From the NCBI GenBank assembly GCA_025357055.1, contig JANXPZ010000019.1:1-38860 (forward strand): a DNA stretch of 38,860 bases, in the 5' to 3' direction. Source of the stretch: Candidatus Eiseniibacteriota bacterium. Its GTDB lineage: Bacteria > Eisenbacteria > RBG-16-71-46. Of the stretch, positions 1 to 8,303 are shown piece after piece (position 1 is the stretch's first letter; every line of letters begins with the position of its first letter). The notes under the pieces were generated by a model. It worked only from the letters and a program-made list of their open reading frames with translations. It had not been told where the DNA came from and made no database searches. The position numbers and the translations under genes are program-made.

Positions 1-111
1 CCCTCCGGCCTTCCGCCGTCACCCGCCGGCCGTCCCTCTCATCCCGGCCCGCGCGCCTTGTCGCCGCGCCCCATTCGCACTCTCGGCTGGCGGTTCCTGA
101 ATCGTCCGGGC

Positions 112-117
112 TAGACT
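112..117 (+). promoter_or_regulatory. -10-like element upstream of LctP permease
   Basis: TAGACT preceded by C, the same CTAGACTGC string found before tryptophanase and ferredoxin in this window. No convincing -35 hexamer lies 16-18 bases upstream, so this is weaker than the other two. A transcript from here would have a leader of about 45 bases. Confidence 0.4.
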
Positions 118-168
118 GCGCGCGATCCGACGCCTGGCCGCTGGGCACCTTCTCCGGAGACAGTCCCC

Positions 169-1785
169 ATGAGCGTCTTCCTCGCCGTCTCACCCCTGAT
201 CCTGATCTTCCTGCTCATGACCTGGGGCCGCCGCACGGCCGACGTGGCCGGGCTCCTCGGCTGGCTCTACACGGCGGTGCTCGCCGCGCTCTACTTCCGC
301 ACCGCGTGGCAGGTGATCCTGATCGGTTCCGTGGCCGGCGTGGTGGCCAGCCTTCCCATCAGCCTGATGGTCGTGACCTCCATCTTCCAGATCAACGTCA
401 TGGAGGAGGCGGGCGCGATCCGGCGGCTCGTGGTCTTCATGAAGACGCTCGCGCGCGACAGCCGCTCGGCGCAGGTGATGCTCATCAACGTCGGCGCGGG
501 CACGATGCTGGCCGCGCTCGGGGCCACGCCGGTCTCGATCCTGCCCCCCATCATGCTGTCGCTGGGCTACAGCGCGTTCGTGGCCATCGCGCTGCCCGCC
601 ATCGGCTACGACGCCCTGTGCACCTACGCGCTGCTGGGCGTGCCGGTCGTGGTGTTCGCCGACGTGGCCAAGGGCATCACCGGCCACGATTTCACCCCGG
701 CCGAAGTGGGGCTCTACTTCGCGCAGTACATGCCGGTCGTGACCTCGCTGATCGCCCTCTCGATGCTGTGGCTGGTGGGCGGCTGGAAGGAGATTGGGCG
801 TGGCTGGCCCGCGGCGCTCCTCACCGGGCTCACCGCGGGCTTCGTCGCCATCGGCATGAACCTGGCGGGGCTGCCGACGCTGACCGGCGTCGTGGCCGGG
901 ATCGCCGTGGTGCTGATGATGCTCGCCTACGTGCGGCTCAGCGGACGCAGGCTCATCGATCGCTCGGCGCTCACCGAGGAGGACCGGCGCACCGAGCAGG
1001 GGATGGGGCTCGCTCTCGCCGTGCTGCCCTGGCTGCTGCTCGTGGCCTTCAGCGCGCTCACCAACTACAGCGGCTTCGGGCTCTACGAGGTGCTCTTCAA
1101 GCGGCTGGCGATGCCGCTCGAGATCGTGCCGGGCAGGCCCGAGCGGTTGCGCATGCTCTGGCAGGCCTACACCTGGGTGCTGATCGCCACCGTGATCGCG
1201 ATCCCCTTCTACCGCATGGCGTCCGCCCGGCTCGCGGCCGCGGGCCGCAAGACGCTGCGCCGCGCACCGCGCCCGGCCTTCGCCGCGGCGATCTACTTTG
1301 CCATCGCCTTCGTGCTCAACCACAGCGGCAAGACGCCGGCCGTGGTCGATGGCAGGCCCGGCTGGGCCACCGATCCCGCCGGCGGCCTCAACATGGTGAA
1401 AGTCGTGGCCGACGCCAGTGCAGGCGTCTTCCACCAGGCCTACGCCGGCGTGGCGGCGTTCCTCGGGCTGCTGGGCGGCTTCATCAGCGGGAGCGAGACC
1501 AGCAGCATCGCCATGCTCACGAAGCTGCACTTCGACACCATCGCCCAGGTCTTCGCTTCGGCGAGCCCCGAGCGACTGCTCCGGATCAGCCTGCTGGTCG
1601 CGGCGGTGAGCGGCATCGGTGGCGGGCTGGCGTCGGTCATCAGCCCGGCCAAGCTGCAGAACGCCGCGGCGGTGATCGACAAGATCGGCATGGAGAGCCA
1701 GGTCATCCGCGCGACCGCGGTCATCGCGCTGCTCATGGTGCTGGCCGTGGCGCTGATGACCTTCGTGTTCCTCGCGCGGATCTGA
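169..1785 (+). CDS. L-lactate permease (LctP/LldP) family transporter
   Basis: A 538-residue, highly hydrophobic protein with about a dozen membrane segments over its whole length. It matches the lactate/glycolate permease family in two places: the N-terminal region containing MVVTSIFQINVMEEAGAIRR, which corresponds to the family's helix with a cytoplasmic acidic patch, and the C-terminal block GGFISGSETSSIAML followed by VISPAKLQNAAAVIDKIG, where family members have FISGSxTSSN and MISPQ. Members import L-lactate, D-lactate or glycolate with protons across the inner membrane. Length is typical of the family (about 530-560). The ATG is preceded by a CGGAGA ribosome site about nine bases upstream. 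No lactate dehydrogenase gene is adjacent, so the substrate is not settled by context. The gene is convergent with the porin that follows. Confidence 0.85.
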   Translation: MSVFLAVSPLILIFLLMTWGRRTADVAGLLGWLYTAVLAALYFRTAWQVILIGSVAGVVASLPISLMVVTSIFQINVMEEAGAIRRLVVFMKTLARDSRSAQVMLINVGAGTMLAALGATPVSILPPIMLSLGYSAFVAIALPAIGYDALCTYALLGVPVVVFADVAKGITGHDFTPAEVGLYFAQYMPVVTSLIALSMLWLVGGWKEIGRGWPAALLTGLTAGFVAIGMNLAGLPTLTGVVAGIAVVLMMLAYVRLSGRRLIDRSALTEEDRRTEQGMGLALAVLPWLLLVAFSALTNYSGFGLYEVLFKRLAMPLEIVPGRPERLRMLWQAYTWVLIATVIAIPFYRMASARLAAAGRKTLRRAPRPAFAAAIYFAIAFVLNHSGKTPAVVDGRPGWATDPAGGLNMVKVVADASAGVFHQAYAGVAAFLGLLGGFISGSETSSIAMLTKLHFDTIAQVFASASPERLLRISLLVAAVSGIGGGLASVISPAKLQNAAAVIDKIGMESQVIRATAVIALLMVLAVALMTFVFLARI

Positions 1786-1833
1786 CAGCCAGGCGGATCC
1801 GAGGCCTGGCCCATCGACGTCGCGCCCGGCGCG

Positions 1834-3210
1834 CTACAGCGCGAAGGATTTCTTGAAGGAGTAGAGCACCTCGACGCGCAGGAACCAGCCCGCATCCGTG
1901 CCCACGTAGAAGTCGCCGGGCACCAGGTACTCGCCCACGACGTGTCCCCGCCAGTTGCCGTTCACCAGGAGGTCGGCGCGCGCCGCGTAGAGGTCGCCGC
2001 GCTGTGTCCCGCCCCCGAAGAGCGCCGGTTTGGCCGGGAACGGGTGGAAGGCTCCCGTGGGATGGAAGGCTCCCATGCGGTAGTACGCCGCCCGCAGATC
2101 GAGCGGCTTCACCGGCGTCAACCGCACTTCGGCCTGCCACATCGAGAGGTTCGTCCAGTACGACGCGCCGCGTTCCGAGCCCAGCGAATAGATGTACAAC
2201 TCGCTCCACTTCGGGTAACGCGAGAAGAGCGGGTCCCAGCCCTCGTTCGCGGTCGTCGCGGGATCGTCGCCCGAGAGGCCGGTCCAGCCGAGCAGGATGG
2301 ACGGCTTCATCGCGTGCGCGAACGACTTCTTCACCGAGGTCTGCGCGCCCCAGGCGCGGATGCCGGAGCCGGGCTGCTGGCCGCCGGCCTGCCCGGCCAG
2401 TTCCGCCTTCACCGACCAGTCGCCGGCCAGGTCGCGCGTGCAGCGGCCGCCGAGCGTGTGGAACATGCGATCGCCCTGGCGCGCCGGATTCGTGAGCGCC
2501 CGCGTATCGCCGGTCTCGGCCTTGAAGAAGTAGTAGGCGTCGAGCGTGGTCTTCGGGCGGCCCGCGTCGGTCCAGTAGAGGCCGAGCGCGTTCTCGTCCC
2601 ACTCGATCAGCGACTTGCGGAGATCGTGGATGCGTGGCAGGTACTCGTCGCGATACGGGTCGGAGATGACCAGCAGGTCGAGCCGCGACTTCCCGGCGGT
2701 CCAGCCCAGGTCCACCGCGTTGAAGTAGGCGGTGCGCGAGCCGTCGCCCGGACCGCCGTCCGCCAGGATGAAGCCGTCGCCCCGCGTGAGGTTCTGCCGT
2801 CCGACGCGGATCGCGGCGCCGTCGGTGAAACGGCGGTCGAGATAGAGGTTCTCGATCACGATCTCGTCCATCGCGAGCGCGAGGTGGGGGGTGGTCAGCT
2901 TGCGGCTCTCGTTGTTGAGACCGAACGCGAACTCGGTGTTCGCGCCGAGCTCCAGCCTCGCCCAGGCGCGGGTGCGGAGGCGCAACTGGTGGCGGGCGTC
3001 CAGCGCCTTCACGTTGAAGTCGGTGCTGTTGTCCCAGTTCTCGGTGCGGGCCCGCTCCTCGAAGCCGAGCTCGAGGCGGTTCGCCGACGTCGCGCCCCCG
3101 GCGGCGGTGCAGGCGAGGGTCGCCAGGGCGAGGGTCATGAACGCGGTGGTCGTGAAGCGAAGTGAGGCGGTGCGCTTGCGCGCGGCGGGCACTGCGATGG
3201 CGGCCTTCAT
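1834..3210 (-). CDS. Alginate-export (AlgE-like) family outer-membrane porin
   Basis: A 458-residue exported protein. The chosen ATG (MKAAIAV) gives a signal peptide with a basic start and a hydrophobic core (FMTLALATLACTAAGGATS); an upstream in-frame ATG at 3339 would add an unlikely arginine-rich tail. The mature part alternates polar and aromatic residues like a beta-barrel and contains VGRQNLTRGDGFILADGG and a later run of paired strands, features of the alginate_exp family (PF13372-like). It ends in SFKKSFAL. Members are barrels that let anionic sugars, alginate or unknown solutes cross the outer membrane. The substrate here is unknown. A promoter lies so close that the mRNA may start at or near the ATG. 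Confidence 0.75.
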   Translation of the reverse strand: MKAAIAVPAARKRTASLRFTTTAFMTLALATLACTAAGGATSANRLELGFEERARTENWDNSTDFNVKALDARHQLRLRTRAWARLELGANTEFAFGLNNESRKLTTPHLALAMDEIVIENLYLDRRFTDGAAIRVGRQNLTRGDGFILADGGPGDGSRTAYFNAVDLGWTAGKSRLDLLVISDPYRDEYLPRIHDLRKSLIEWDENALGLYWTDAGRPKTTLDAYYFFKAETGDTRALTNPARQGDRMFHTLGGRCTRDLAGDWSVKAELAGQAGGQQPGSGIRAWGAQTSVKKSFAHAMKPSILLGWTGLSGDDPATTANEGWDPLFSRYPKWSELYIYSLGSERGASYWTNLSMWQAEVRLTPVKPLDLRAAYYRMGAFHPTGAFHPFPAKPALFGGGTQRGDLYAARADLLVNGNWRGHVVGEYLVPGDFYVGTDAGWFLRVEVLYSFKKSFAL

Positions 3211-3217
3211 GGACGGG

Positions 3218-3246
3218 AACGTATCCGGGTGGCGCGGCGCGCGCAA
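3218..3246 (-). promoter_or_regulatory. Promoter of AlgE-like porin, probably near-leaderless
   Basis: Reading leftward: TTGCGC (3246-3241), a 17-base spacer, then TACGTT (3223-3218). The -10 ends only seven bases before the ATG at 3210, so the expected transcription start is at or just before the start codon, with no room for a ribosome site. Confidence 0.55.
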
Positions 3247-3371
3247 ACCGCCCACGCGCTTCCAACGCCGGCGCCGGGAGCGGTGGGTGAGCAGAGGCAC
3301 CGTGCGTCCGCCCGCCGCCACTCCCGGCGCCCGCCACATCAGCGGCCACGGCGCCCGTGGCCCGCGGCGCC

Positions 3372-3400
3372 TTGTCTCCGTCGCGCACGACGACTAGACT
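3372..3400 (+). promoter_or_regulatory. Promoter of tryptophanase, near-leaderless
   Basis: TTGTCT (3372-3377), a 17-base spacer and TAGACT (3395-3400). The ATG at 3411 is ten bases after the -10, leaving at most a few bases of leader. No Shine-Dalgarno sequence is present before this gene. Confidence 0.6.
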
Positions 3401-3410
3401 GCCGCACGCC

Positions 3411-4784
3411 ATGCAAGAGCCCTTCCGCATCAAGGTCGTCGAGCCGCTGCGGCGCGTGACGCGCGAAGAGCGCGAACGTCTCCTGGCGGAGGCCGGCCTC
3501 AACCTCTTCGCGGTGCCCGCCGAGAGCGTCTCCGTGGACCTGCTCACGGACAGCGGCACCTCGGCCATGAGTGACCGCCAGTGGGCCGGGCTCATGATGG
3601 GCGACGAATCCTACGCCTGCAGCCGCAACTTCTATCACTTCCGCGACACCATCCGGGACATCTTCGGCTACCCCATCGTCATCCCGACCCACCAGGGCCG
3701 GGCCGCCGAACACCTGCTGTTCTCCAGCGTGCTCAAGTCCGGCGACGTGGTGCCCGGCAACACCCACTTCGACACCACGCGGGCCAACATCGAGCACCAG
3801 GGCGCCGAGGCGCGCGACCTGGTCATCGACGAGGGGCTCGATCCGTCCTGCCTGCATCCCTTCAAGGGCAACCTCGACCCGCTGAAGCTCGATCGCACGA
3901 TCCGCGAGGTCGGGCGCGAACGCGTGCCGCTCGTGATGCTCACGGTCACGAACAATTCGGGCGGCGGGCAGCCGGTCTCGCTCGCCAACGTGCGGGCGGT
4001 GCGCGAGGTCTGCGACCGGCACGGCGTGCCGCTCATCTTCGACGCCTGCCGCTTCGCCGAGAACTGCTGGTTCATCCGCGAGCGCGAGCCGGGCTGCGCG
4101 CAGCGCAGCGTCAAGGTCATCGCCCGCGAGCTGTTCTCCCACGGCGACGGCTGCACGATGAGCGCCAAGAAGGACGCGCTGGTCAACATCGGCGGCTTCC
4201 TGGCGCTCAAGAACGAGGGCTGGGCCGAGAAGATCCGCAACCTGCTCATCCTGGTCGAGGGCTTCGCCACCTACGGGGGGCTGGCGGGGCGGGATCTCGA
4301 GGCCATCGCCATCGGTCTCACCGAGGTGCTGGACGAGGACTACCTCGCCTACCGGGTCGGGCAGGTGGCGTACCTGGGCGGGTTGCTGGACGAGGCCGGC
4401 GTGCCCATCGTGAAACCGGTCGGCGGCCACGCCGTCTACCTGGACGCGCGGGCGTTCCTGCCGGACGTGCCCCAGTCGCAGTTCCCGGGCCAGGCGCTGG
4501 TCGTGGCGCTCTATCGCGAGTTCGGCATCCGCGCGGTGGAGATCGGGAGCCTAATGTTCGGGCACCGGGATCCGAAGACCGGCGAGTGGGTGTTCCCGAA
4601 GCTCGACCTGGTGCGGCTCGCCATCCCGCGCCGCGTCTATACCAACGAGCACATGCGCTACGTGGCGGAGTCGGTCATCGCCCTGCACCGCGAGCGCGGG
4701 CGGCTCCGGGGCCTGCGCATCATCTGGGAGGCGCCGGCGCTGCGCCACTTCACGGCGCGGCTCGAGGAGCTGGTCCGGCCGTGA
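3411..4784 (+). CDS. tnaA: Tryptophanase (L-tryptophan indole-lyase)
   Basis: A 457-residue PLP-dependent beta-eliminating lyase of the tryptophanase / tyrosine phenol-lyase family. It splits L-tryptophan into indole, pyruvate and ammonia in the cytoplasm. Hallmarks include DLLTDSGTSAMSDRQWAG, PTHQGRAAEHLL, TNNSGGGQPVSLAN and MSAKKDALVNIGG; the second lysine of the last (about residue 254) aligns with the PLP lysine. The two sister enzymes differ at three specificity positions, and all three here are of tryptophanase type: Asp in HFDTT (residue 121; Thr in tyrosine phenol-lyase), Ile in RAVEIGS (Arg in that enzyme) and His in LRHFTARL (Phe there). The LVNIGGF stretch looks more like the phenol-lyase, so substrate range deserves a test. 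The ATG at 3411 was preferred to 3357, which lies upstream of the promoter. It overlaps the next gene by four bases. No tnaC-like leader is seen. Confidence 0.9.
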   Translation: MQEPFRIKVVEPLRRVTREERERLLAEAGLNLFAVPAESVSVDLLTDSGTSAMSDRQWAGLMMGDESYACSRNFYHFRDTIRDIFGYPIVIPTHQGRAAEHLLFSSVLKSGDVVPGNTHFDTTRANIEHQGAEARDLVIDEGLDPSCLHPFKGNLDPLKLDRTIREVGRERVPLVMLTVTNNSGGGQPVSLANVRAVREVCDRHGVPLIFDACRFAENCWFIREREPGCAQRSVKVIARELFSHGDGCTMSAKKDALVNIGGFLALKNEGWAEKIRNLLILVEGFATYGGLAGRDLEAIAIGLTEVLDEDYLAYRVGQVAYLGGLLDEAGVPIVKPVGGHAVYLDARAFLPDVPQSQFPGQALVVALYREFGIRAVEIGSLMFGHRDPKTGEWVFPKLDLVRLAIPRRVYTNEHMRYVAESVIALHRERGRLRGLRIIWEAPALRHFTARLEELVRP

Positions 4785-5500
4785 GCGCCGTCAACCGGGG
4801 CTTCGCGCTGACCTGGCTGGGGCACCACACGTTCAAGCTCGTCACCCGCGGCGCGCGCACCGTGCTGATGGACCCGTGGGTCGAGAGCAACCCGGCCTGC
4901 CCGAAGGAACTGAAGTCCTTCGACAAGATCGACGTGATCACCATCTCGCACGGGCACAACGACCACCTGGGCGATGCCGTGATGCTGGCGAAGAAGTTCA
5001 AGCCGGTGCTGGTGTGCAACCTCGAGATCAGCCTGTTCCTGGACCGCAAGGGCGTGGCGAACACGCTCAGCATGAACAAGGGTGGCACGGCGGAAGTCGC
5101 GGGCCTCCGGTTCACGATGGTCCACGCCGTCCATTCCAGCGGCATCGAGGATGGTGGGCAGGTGTTCTACGGCGGCGAGGCGGCCGGTTTCGTGATCACG
5201 CTCGAGGACGGGACGCGCATCTACCACGCCGGCGACACCGCCGTGCATTCGGACATGGCGTTGATCGGCGAGCTCTACCCGCCCGACATCGCCCTGCTGC
5301 CGATCGGGGACCACTACACGATGTCCCCGCGCGAGGCGGCGGTGGCGGCGCGCATGCTCAAGCCGAGATGGATCGTGCCGGCCCACTACGGCACCTCCCC
5401 GGTGTTCACCGGCACGCCCGAGATGCTGCGCGAGGAGCTGAAGAAGCTCAACGTCACCAGCGAGGTCGTGGCCCTGAGGCCGGGCGAGACGCTCTCGTAG
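4781..5500 (+). CDS. UPF0173-type metallo-beta-lactamase-fold hydrolase
   Basis: A 239-residue cytoplasmic protein starting at GTG, which overlaps the tryptophanase stop (GTGA). It carries the metal-binding motif SHGHNDHLGD, then HAVHSSGIEDGG, YHAGDTAVHSDM, LLPIGDHYTM and PAHYGTSP, which together define the UPF0173 (YtkL-like) branch of the metallo-beta-lactamase fold. These are two-metal hydrolases whose physiological substrates are mostly unknown. Length is normal for the family. The overlap means it is translated with tryptophanase, so a role in disposing of or modifying a product of that pathway is possible, but nothing in the sequence proves it. Confidence 0.85.
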   Translation: MSAVNRGFALTWLGHHTFKLVTRGARTVLMDPWVESNPACPKELKSFDKIDVITISHGHNDHLGDAVMLAKKFKPVLVCNLEISLFLDRKGVANTLSMNKGGTAEVAGLRFTMVHAVHSSGIEDGGQVFYGGEAAGFVITLEDGTRIYHAGDTAVHSDMALIGELYPPDIALLPIGDHYTMSPREAAVAARMLKPRWIVPAHYGTSPVFTGTPEMLREELKKLNVTSEVVALRPGETLS

Positions 5501-5578
5501 CGGGAGACCGGCATGCTCGGCCGTCGTGGGAGGGGCCAGAGGTGGGATCGCCACATCTGCGGGACTCGCGCCACGATT

Positions 5579-5611
5579 CCGATCATGCGGACACGCGAAG
5601 GTACCGATCAT
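5579..5611 (+). repeat. Pair of CCGATCAT direct repeats before the barrel gene
   Basis: CCGATCAT occurs at 5579-5586 and 5604-5611, 25 bases apart on the same strand, in the 156-base gap before the small barrel gene. It could be a regulator site. No clear -10/-35 pair was found beside it, and an octamer pair in a short gap may be chance. Confidence 0.25.
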
Positions 5612-5656
5612 CGAAGAGAAGGACTCATTCTCATTGAAGGGATCAAGGAGGAGCCC

Positions 5657-6388
5657 ATGAGGATCCGTGGCCTGTCGGTCTTGGCGTGCCTCTTGATGAC
5701 GTGCGCCCTTGCGGGGCCGGTCGCAGCCGGTGTCGCCCCCTACGTCCGCCTCGATTACGGCGGGAGCCAGTTGCGGATGACCGACGTGAACCTCGGCATC
5801 CGGAGGGCGGAGGCCGCGCTCAGGACGGAGGGATACCCGGCCGCCTTCGAGACGGTCGGATCCAGTTACGGCCCGGGTGCCTCCGTGGGTCTGTGGATCC
5901 TCCCCGCGTTCCGGGTCGGAGCCACCTATTCGTATCTGCGGGCCGTCCGATACAACCGCCTCGACGTGCCGGACTCGCTCTCCTACTCCGACGACCTGGA
6001 CTTCCGGATCCACGAGGTCGGCGCGGAGGCCGCGGTGCGCATCCGGCGTCTGGCGGGGTTGACGGTCGGCATCAACGTGGCCCAGGGCTGGGCGAAGCTG
6101 ATCGAGGGGTACTCGCGCGAGGACGCAGGCGGATCGAATTCCTGGGATGAGACGTCGCACCGGACCCGGACGACCGGCGGCGCATTCGTGGGCCTGGACC
6201 AGACCAACGCAGCCGGCGTCGCGGGGTTCGTCCGGGTGGGCTTCCAGTACCGCGACATGGGCCGCATGCCCACCCGGCGGACCTCGTTCGACGGCACGAA
6301 CACGGTCCAGACGACGGGCAGGACGATGTGGCTGGACTACAGCGGCGTCTACGCCACGGTCGGTCTCGGCTTCGACCTCGTGCGCTGA
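5657..6388 (+). CDS. Exported outer-membrane beta-barrel protein, function unknown
   Basis: A 243-residue protein whose ATG follows an excellent ribosome site (AAGGAGGAG at 5645-5653), so the longer in-frame starts upstream were rejected. The first ~25 residues are a signal peptide (MRIRGLSVLACLLMTCALAG, then PVAA). The rest has short alternating hydrophobic/polar strands ending in YATVGLGFDLVR, as expected for an eight-strand OmpA/OmpW-type barrel with a C-terminal strand. The internal stretch ASVGLWILPAFRVGATYSYL is barrel-like. I do not recognise a named family. It stands apart from tryptophanase by 156 bases and is convergent with the CPBP gene. Confidence 0.6.
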   Translation: MRIRGLSVLACLLMTCALAGPVAAGVAPYVRLDYGGSQLRMTDVNLGIRRAEAALRTEGYPAAFETVGSSYGPGASVGLWILPAFRVGATYSYLRAVRYNRLDVPDSLSYSDDLDFRIHEVGAEAAVRIRRLAGLTVGINVAQGWAKLIEGYSREDAGGSNSWDETSHRTRTTGGAFVGLDQTNAAGVAGFVRVGFQYRDMGRMPTRRTSFDGTNTVQTTGRTMWLDYSGVYATVGLGFDLVR

Positions 6389-6413
6389 CGCCTTCGCTGC
6401 GCCGCCGCGTCAC
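6387..6413. terminator. Possible bidirectional hairpin between convergent genes
   Basis: TGACGC and GCGTCA form a six-base stem around a CG-rich loop across the 21-base gap between the barrel gene and the CPBP gene. No T-tract follows on either side, so termination is only suggested. Confidence 0.25.
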
Positions 6414-7576
6414 GTCTTCGAAGCGGCCACGGCGAGCAGGTTGTAGAGCCCGTGCACCAGGATCGCGGCGGTCGTGCTGCTGCGCCGGCGGATCACGCCC
6501 AGGAGCAGGCCGAAGACCAGGATCGAGAGCATCCCGTACCACGAGTACTGGACGTGGAGCGCCGCGAAGAGCAGCGAGGTCAGCGCGATCCCGAGCTTCG
6601 GCTGCAGCGCGCCGCGCAGCGTGATCTCCTCGCCGAGGCCGCTGCTCAGGCTCAGCAGCAGCATCAGGCCCGGGCCCATGACGCCGGCCAGGGCGGCGGT
6701 GAACGCCTGGTCGCTCGCCCAGAGCGCCGGGAACGCGCTCTGCTCGAGCCCCTCGCTCCCGAGATTGAACACCCACAGAGCCGCGACTCCGGCGATGACC
6801 GTCAGTCCGTCGGCGGGACGCAGCGCGGTGAGGCCCAGGCGCTCGAACGATCCGCGCCGATCGCGGCGCACCAAGAAACCGACCGCGGCGAAGGCCAGCA
6901 CGACGTAGCCGACGAGCCCGCCCACGAGCTTCGAGGCGCTCACCAGTCTGGCTGGATCCCGCAGCAACTCGGCAAGCTGGTCGCGGAACGTGAGCCACGC
7001 CGGGAGCGCCACCCACAGGATCGCGAAGACGATGCTGGCGGTGAGCCGCAGCGTGTGGCTCGAGCCACGGTCGCGGAACAGGATCCGGACGAGCCGGTCC
7101 GCCACCGGGGGCAACAGGATGGCGAGGCTCGCGAGCGCCCCGAGGCCCGAGCAGATGGCGAAGCCGATGCGCAGGGGCGTGAGCGGACCGTTCGTGACCA
7201 GCAGGCTCGCGAGCGCACCCAGCACGAGGGCGCACGTGACGGGCGGGATCCAGGCGAGGAGCGCGTATACGCGGCCCATCGCAGGGTGGACGTCGGCGCC
7301 CTGAGCCACGAAGTAGAGGGCCGCGATCGCGATGAGGAGCGCAGCCTCGACCTGTCCGAGGAGCAGGGCCGCGAGGCCGAGCAGCGCGATCGCCAGGGCG
7401 CTGTGCAGCACCTTTCGGGGCATGGGCAAGGGTGCGTCGGGTTCGGGTGGGCCGAACCTCTCCGGGTCGCCCGGGGTGGTCTCGAGGAACTCGAACGCCG
7501 GATGGGGCGCGGGCGGACGGTCAAGGTGTGAGGGGGATCCGCCAGGCGGTGGGGGCGCTTGATTCTCGTCGCTCAT
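6410..7576 (-). CDS. CPBP family intramembrane glutamic protease
   Basis: A 388-residue membrane protein with a proline-rich cytoplasmic N-terminus (about 50 residues) followed by roughly ten hydrophobic helices. The C-terminal third has the CPBP (Abi/CAAX protease) motifs: GLGEEITLRGALQPKL with the EExxxR box, FAALHVQYSWYGM with the second-motif His, and ILVHGLYNLL with the third-motif His/Asn. Family members act in the inner membrane; some remove prenyl-protein tails and others protect against bacteriocins, but most bacterial ones have no known substrate. The longer N-terminal half with extra helices is beyond the minimal ~200-residue CPBP domain. The start at 7576 (MSDENQ) was chosen because a -10 element lies six bases upstream. 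Confidence 0.85.
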   Translation of the reverse strand: MSDENQAPPPPGGSPSHLDRPPAPHPAFEFLETTPGDPERFGPPEPDAPLPMPRKVLHSALAIALLGLAALLLGQVEAALLIAIAALYFVAQGADVHPAMGRVYALLAWIPPVTCALVLGALASLLVTNGPLTPLRIGFAICSGLGALASLAILLPPVADRLVRILFRDRGSSHTLRLTASIVFAILWVALPAWLTFRDQLAELLRDPARLVSASKLVGGLVGYVVLAFAAVGFLVRRDRRGSFERLGLTALRPADGLTVIAGVAALWVFNLGSEGLEQSAFPALWASDQAFTAALAGVMGPGLMLLLSLSSGLGEEITLRGALQPKLGIALTSLLFAALHVQYSWYGMLSILVFGLLLGVIRRRSSTTAAILVHGLYNLLAVAASKT

Positions 7577-7582
7577 CCGGCG

Positions 7583-7612
7583 AGCATAGCGACTCACAGG
7601 GGAGAGCGTCCA
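7583..7612 (-). promoter_or_regulatory. Promoter of CPBP gene, apparently leaderless
   Basis: Leftward TGGACG (7612-7607), an 18-base spacer and TATGCT (7588-7583). Only six bases separate the -10 from the ATG, so transcription should begin at the start codon. It overlaps the moaD ribosome site on the other strand. Confidence 0.45.
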
Positions 7613-7857
7613 TGAAGGTCACCGTGTTGTTCTTCGCCCAGGTCCGGGAGCGCGCCGGTCGCGCGAGCGCCGGGTTGTCGCTGCCGGAGGGAAGCAGGCT
7701 CGCAGACGCGCTCGCCGTGTTAGTGCGCGAACATCCCGCGATCGAACCGCTGTGGCCGCACCTCGCGGTCGCCGTGAACGGCAAGCTCGCGCGGCCCGAC
7801 ACGCCGCTCACGGAGGGCGCCGAGCTGGCGCTGCTGCCGCCGGTGAGCGGGGGCTGA
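7612..7857 (+). CDS. moaD: Molybdopterin synthase sulfur-carrier subunit MoaD
   Basis: An 81-residue ubiquitin-fold protein that ends in Gly-Gly (PPVSGG), the tail that is adenylated and thiocarboxylated before giving sulfur to precursor Z. It opens with MKVTVLFFAQVRERAG and contains AVAVNGKLARPDTPLTEGAELALLPP, normal for MoaD. The ATG follows an AGGGGAG ribosome site. It lies two bases before moaE, so the two subunits of molybdopterin synthase are made together. No other molybdenum cofactor gene is nearby. Confidence 0.93.
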   Translation: MKVTVLFFAQVRERAGRASAGLSLPEGSRLADALAVLVREHPAIEPLWPHLAVAVNGKLARPDTPLTEGAELALLPPVSGG

Positions 7858-7858
7858 C

Positions 7859-8278
7859 GTGGCGGATCTGGTCGAGGGCCCGATCGGCGTCGAACGGCTG
7901 CTCGCAGGGGCTGCGCGTCGCGACTGCGGCGCGGTCGTCCTCTTCCTCGGCACCACGCGCGATCACCACGAGGGACGCGAGGTCGTGCGCCTCGAGTACG
8001 AGGCCTACCGCCCCATGGCGCTCGCGGCACTCGAGCAGACGGAGCGTGACACGGTGGAGCGCCACGGGGTGGCGTCCTGCCGCATCGTCCACCGGCTCGG
8101 CGTGGTGCCGCCCGCGGAGGCGGGCGTCGCGGTGGTCGTGGCTGCGGCACACCGCGGCGCGGCTTTCGATGCATGCCGCTGGGCGATGGACCAGGTCAAG
8201 AGCGCGGCGCCCATCTGGAAGAAGGAGCACTACGCCGACGGCGGTGCCGGGTGGGTGGCGGGGGCGAGACTGGAGTGA
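7859..8278 (+). CDS. moaE: Molybdopterin synthase catalytic subunit MoaE
   Basis: A 139-residue protein that with MoaD inserts the two dithiolene sulfurs into cyclic pyranopterin monophosphate. Recognisable blocks are CGAVVLFLGTTRDHHEGREV, LEYEAYRPMA, IVHRLGVVPPAEAGV, AAAHRGAAFDACRWAMD and the active-site VKSAAPIWKKEHY with the conserved lysines. It starts at GTG immediately after the moaD stop. The next gene is on the other strand and converges 25 bases away. Confidence 0.93.
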   Translation: MADLVEGPIGVERLLAGAARRDCGAVVLFLGTTRDHHEGREVVRLEYEAYRPMALAALEQTERDTVERHGVASCRIVHRLGVVPPAEAGVAVVVAAAHRGAAFDACRWAMDQVKSAAPIWKKEHYADGGAGWVAGARLE

Positions 8279-8303
8279 CGCGGCGCTCCCGTGGAGGCCG
8301 CTC

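Noticed and set aside
190-1530. Long antisense open frame opposite the LctP permease
   Set aside because: Composition is His/Arg/Gly/Asp-rich as expected of a GC-rich shadow frame; no domain and no ribosome site. The permease on the other strand has clear family motifs.
1733-3595. A 620-residue minus-strand frame across the porin
   Set aside because: Arginine/glycine-rich with no recognisable motif; the porin is read in another frame of the same strand.
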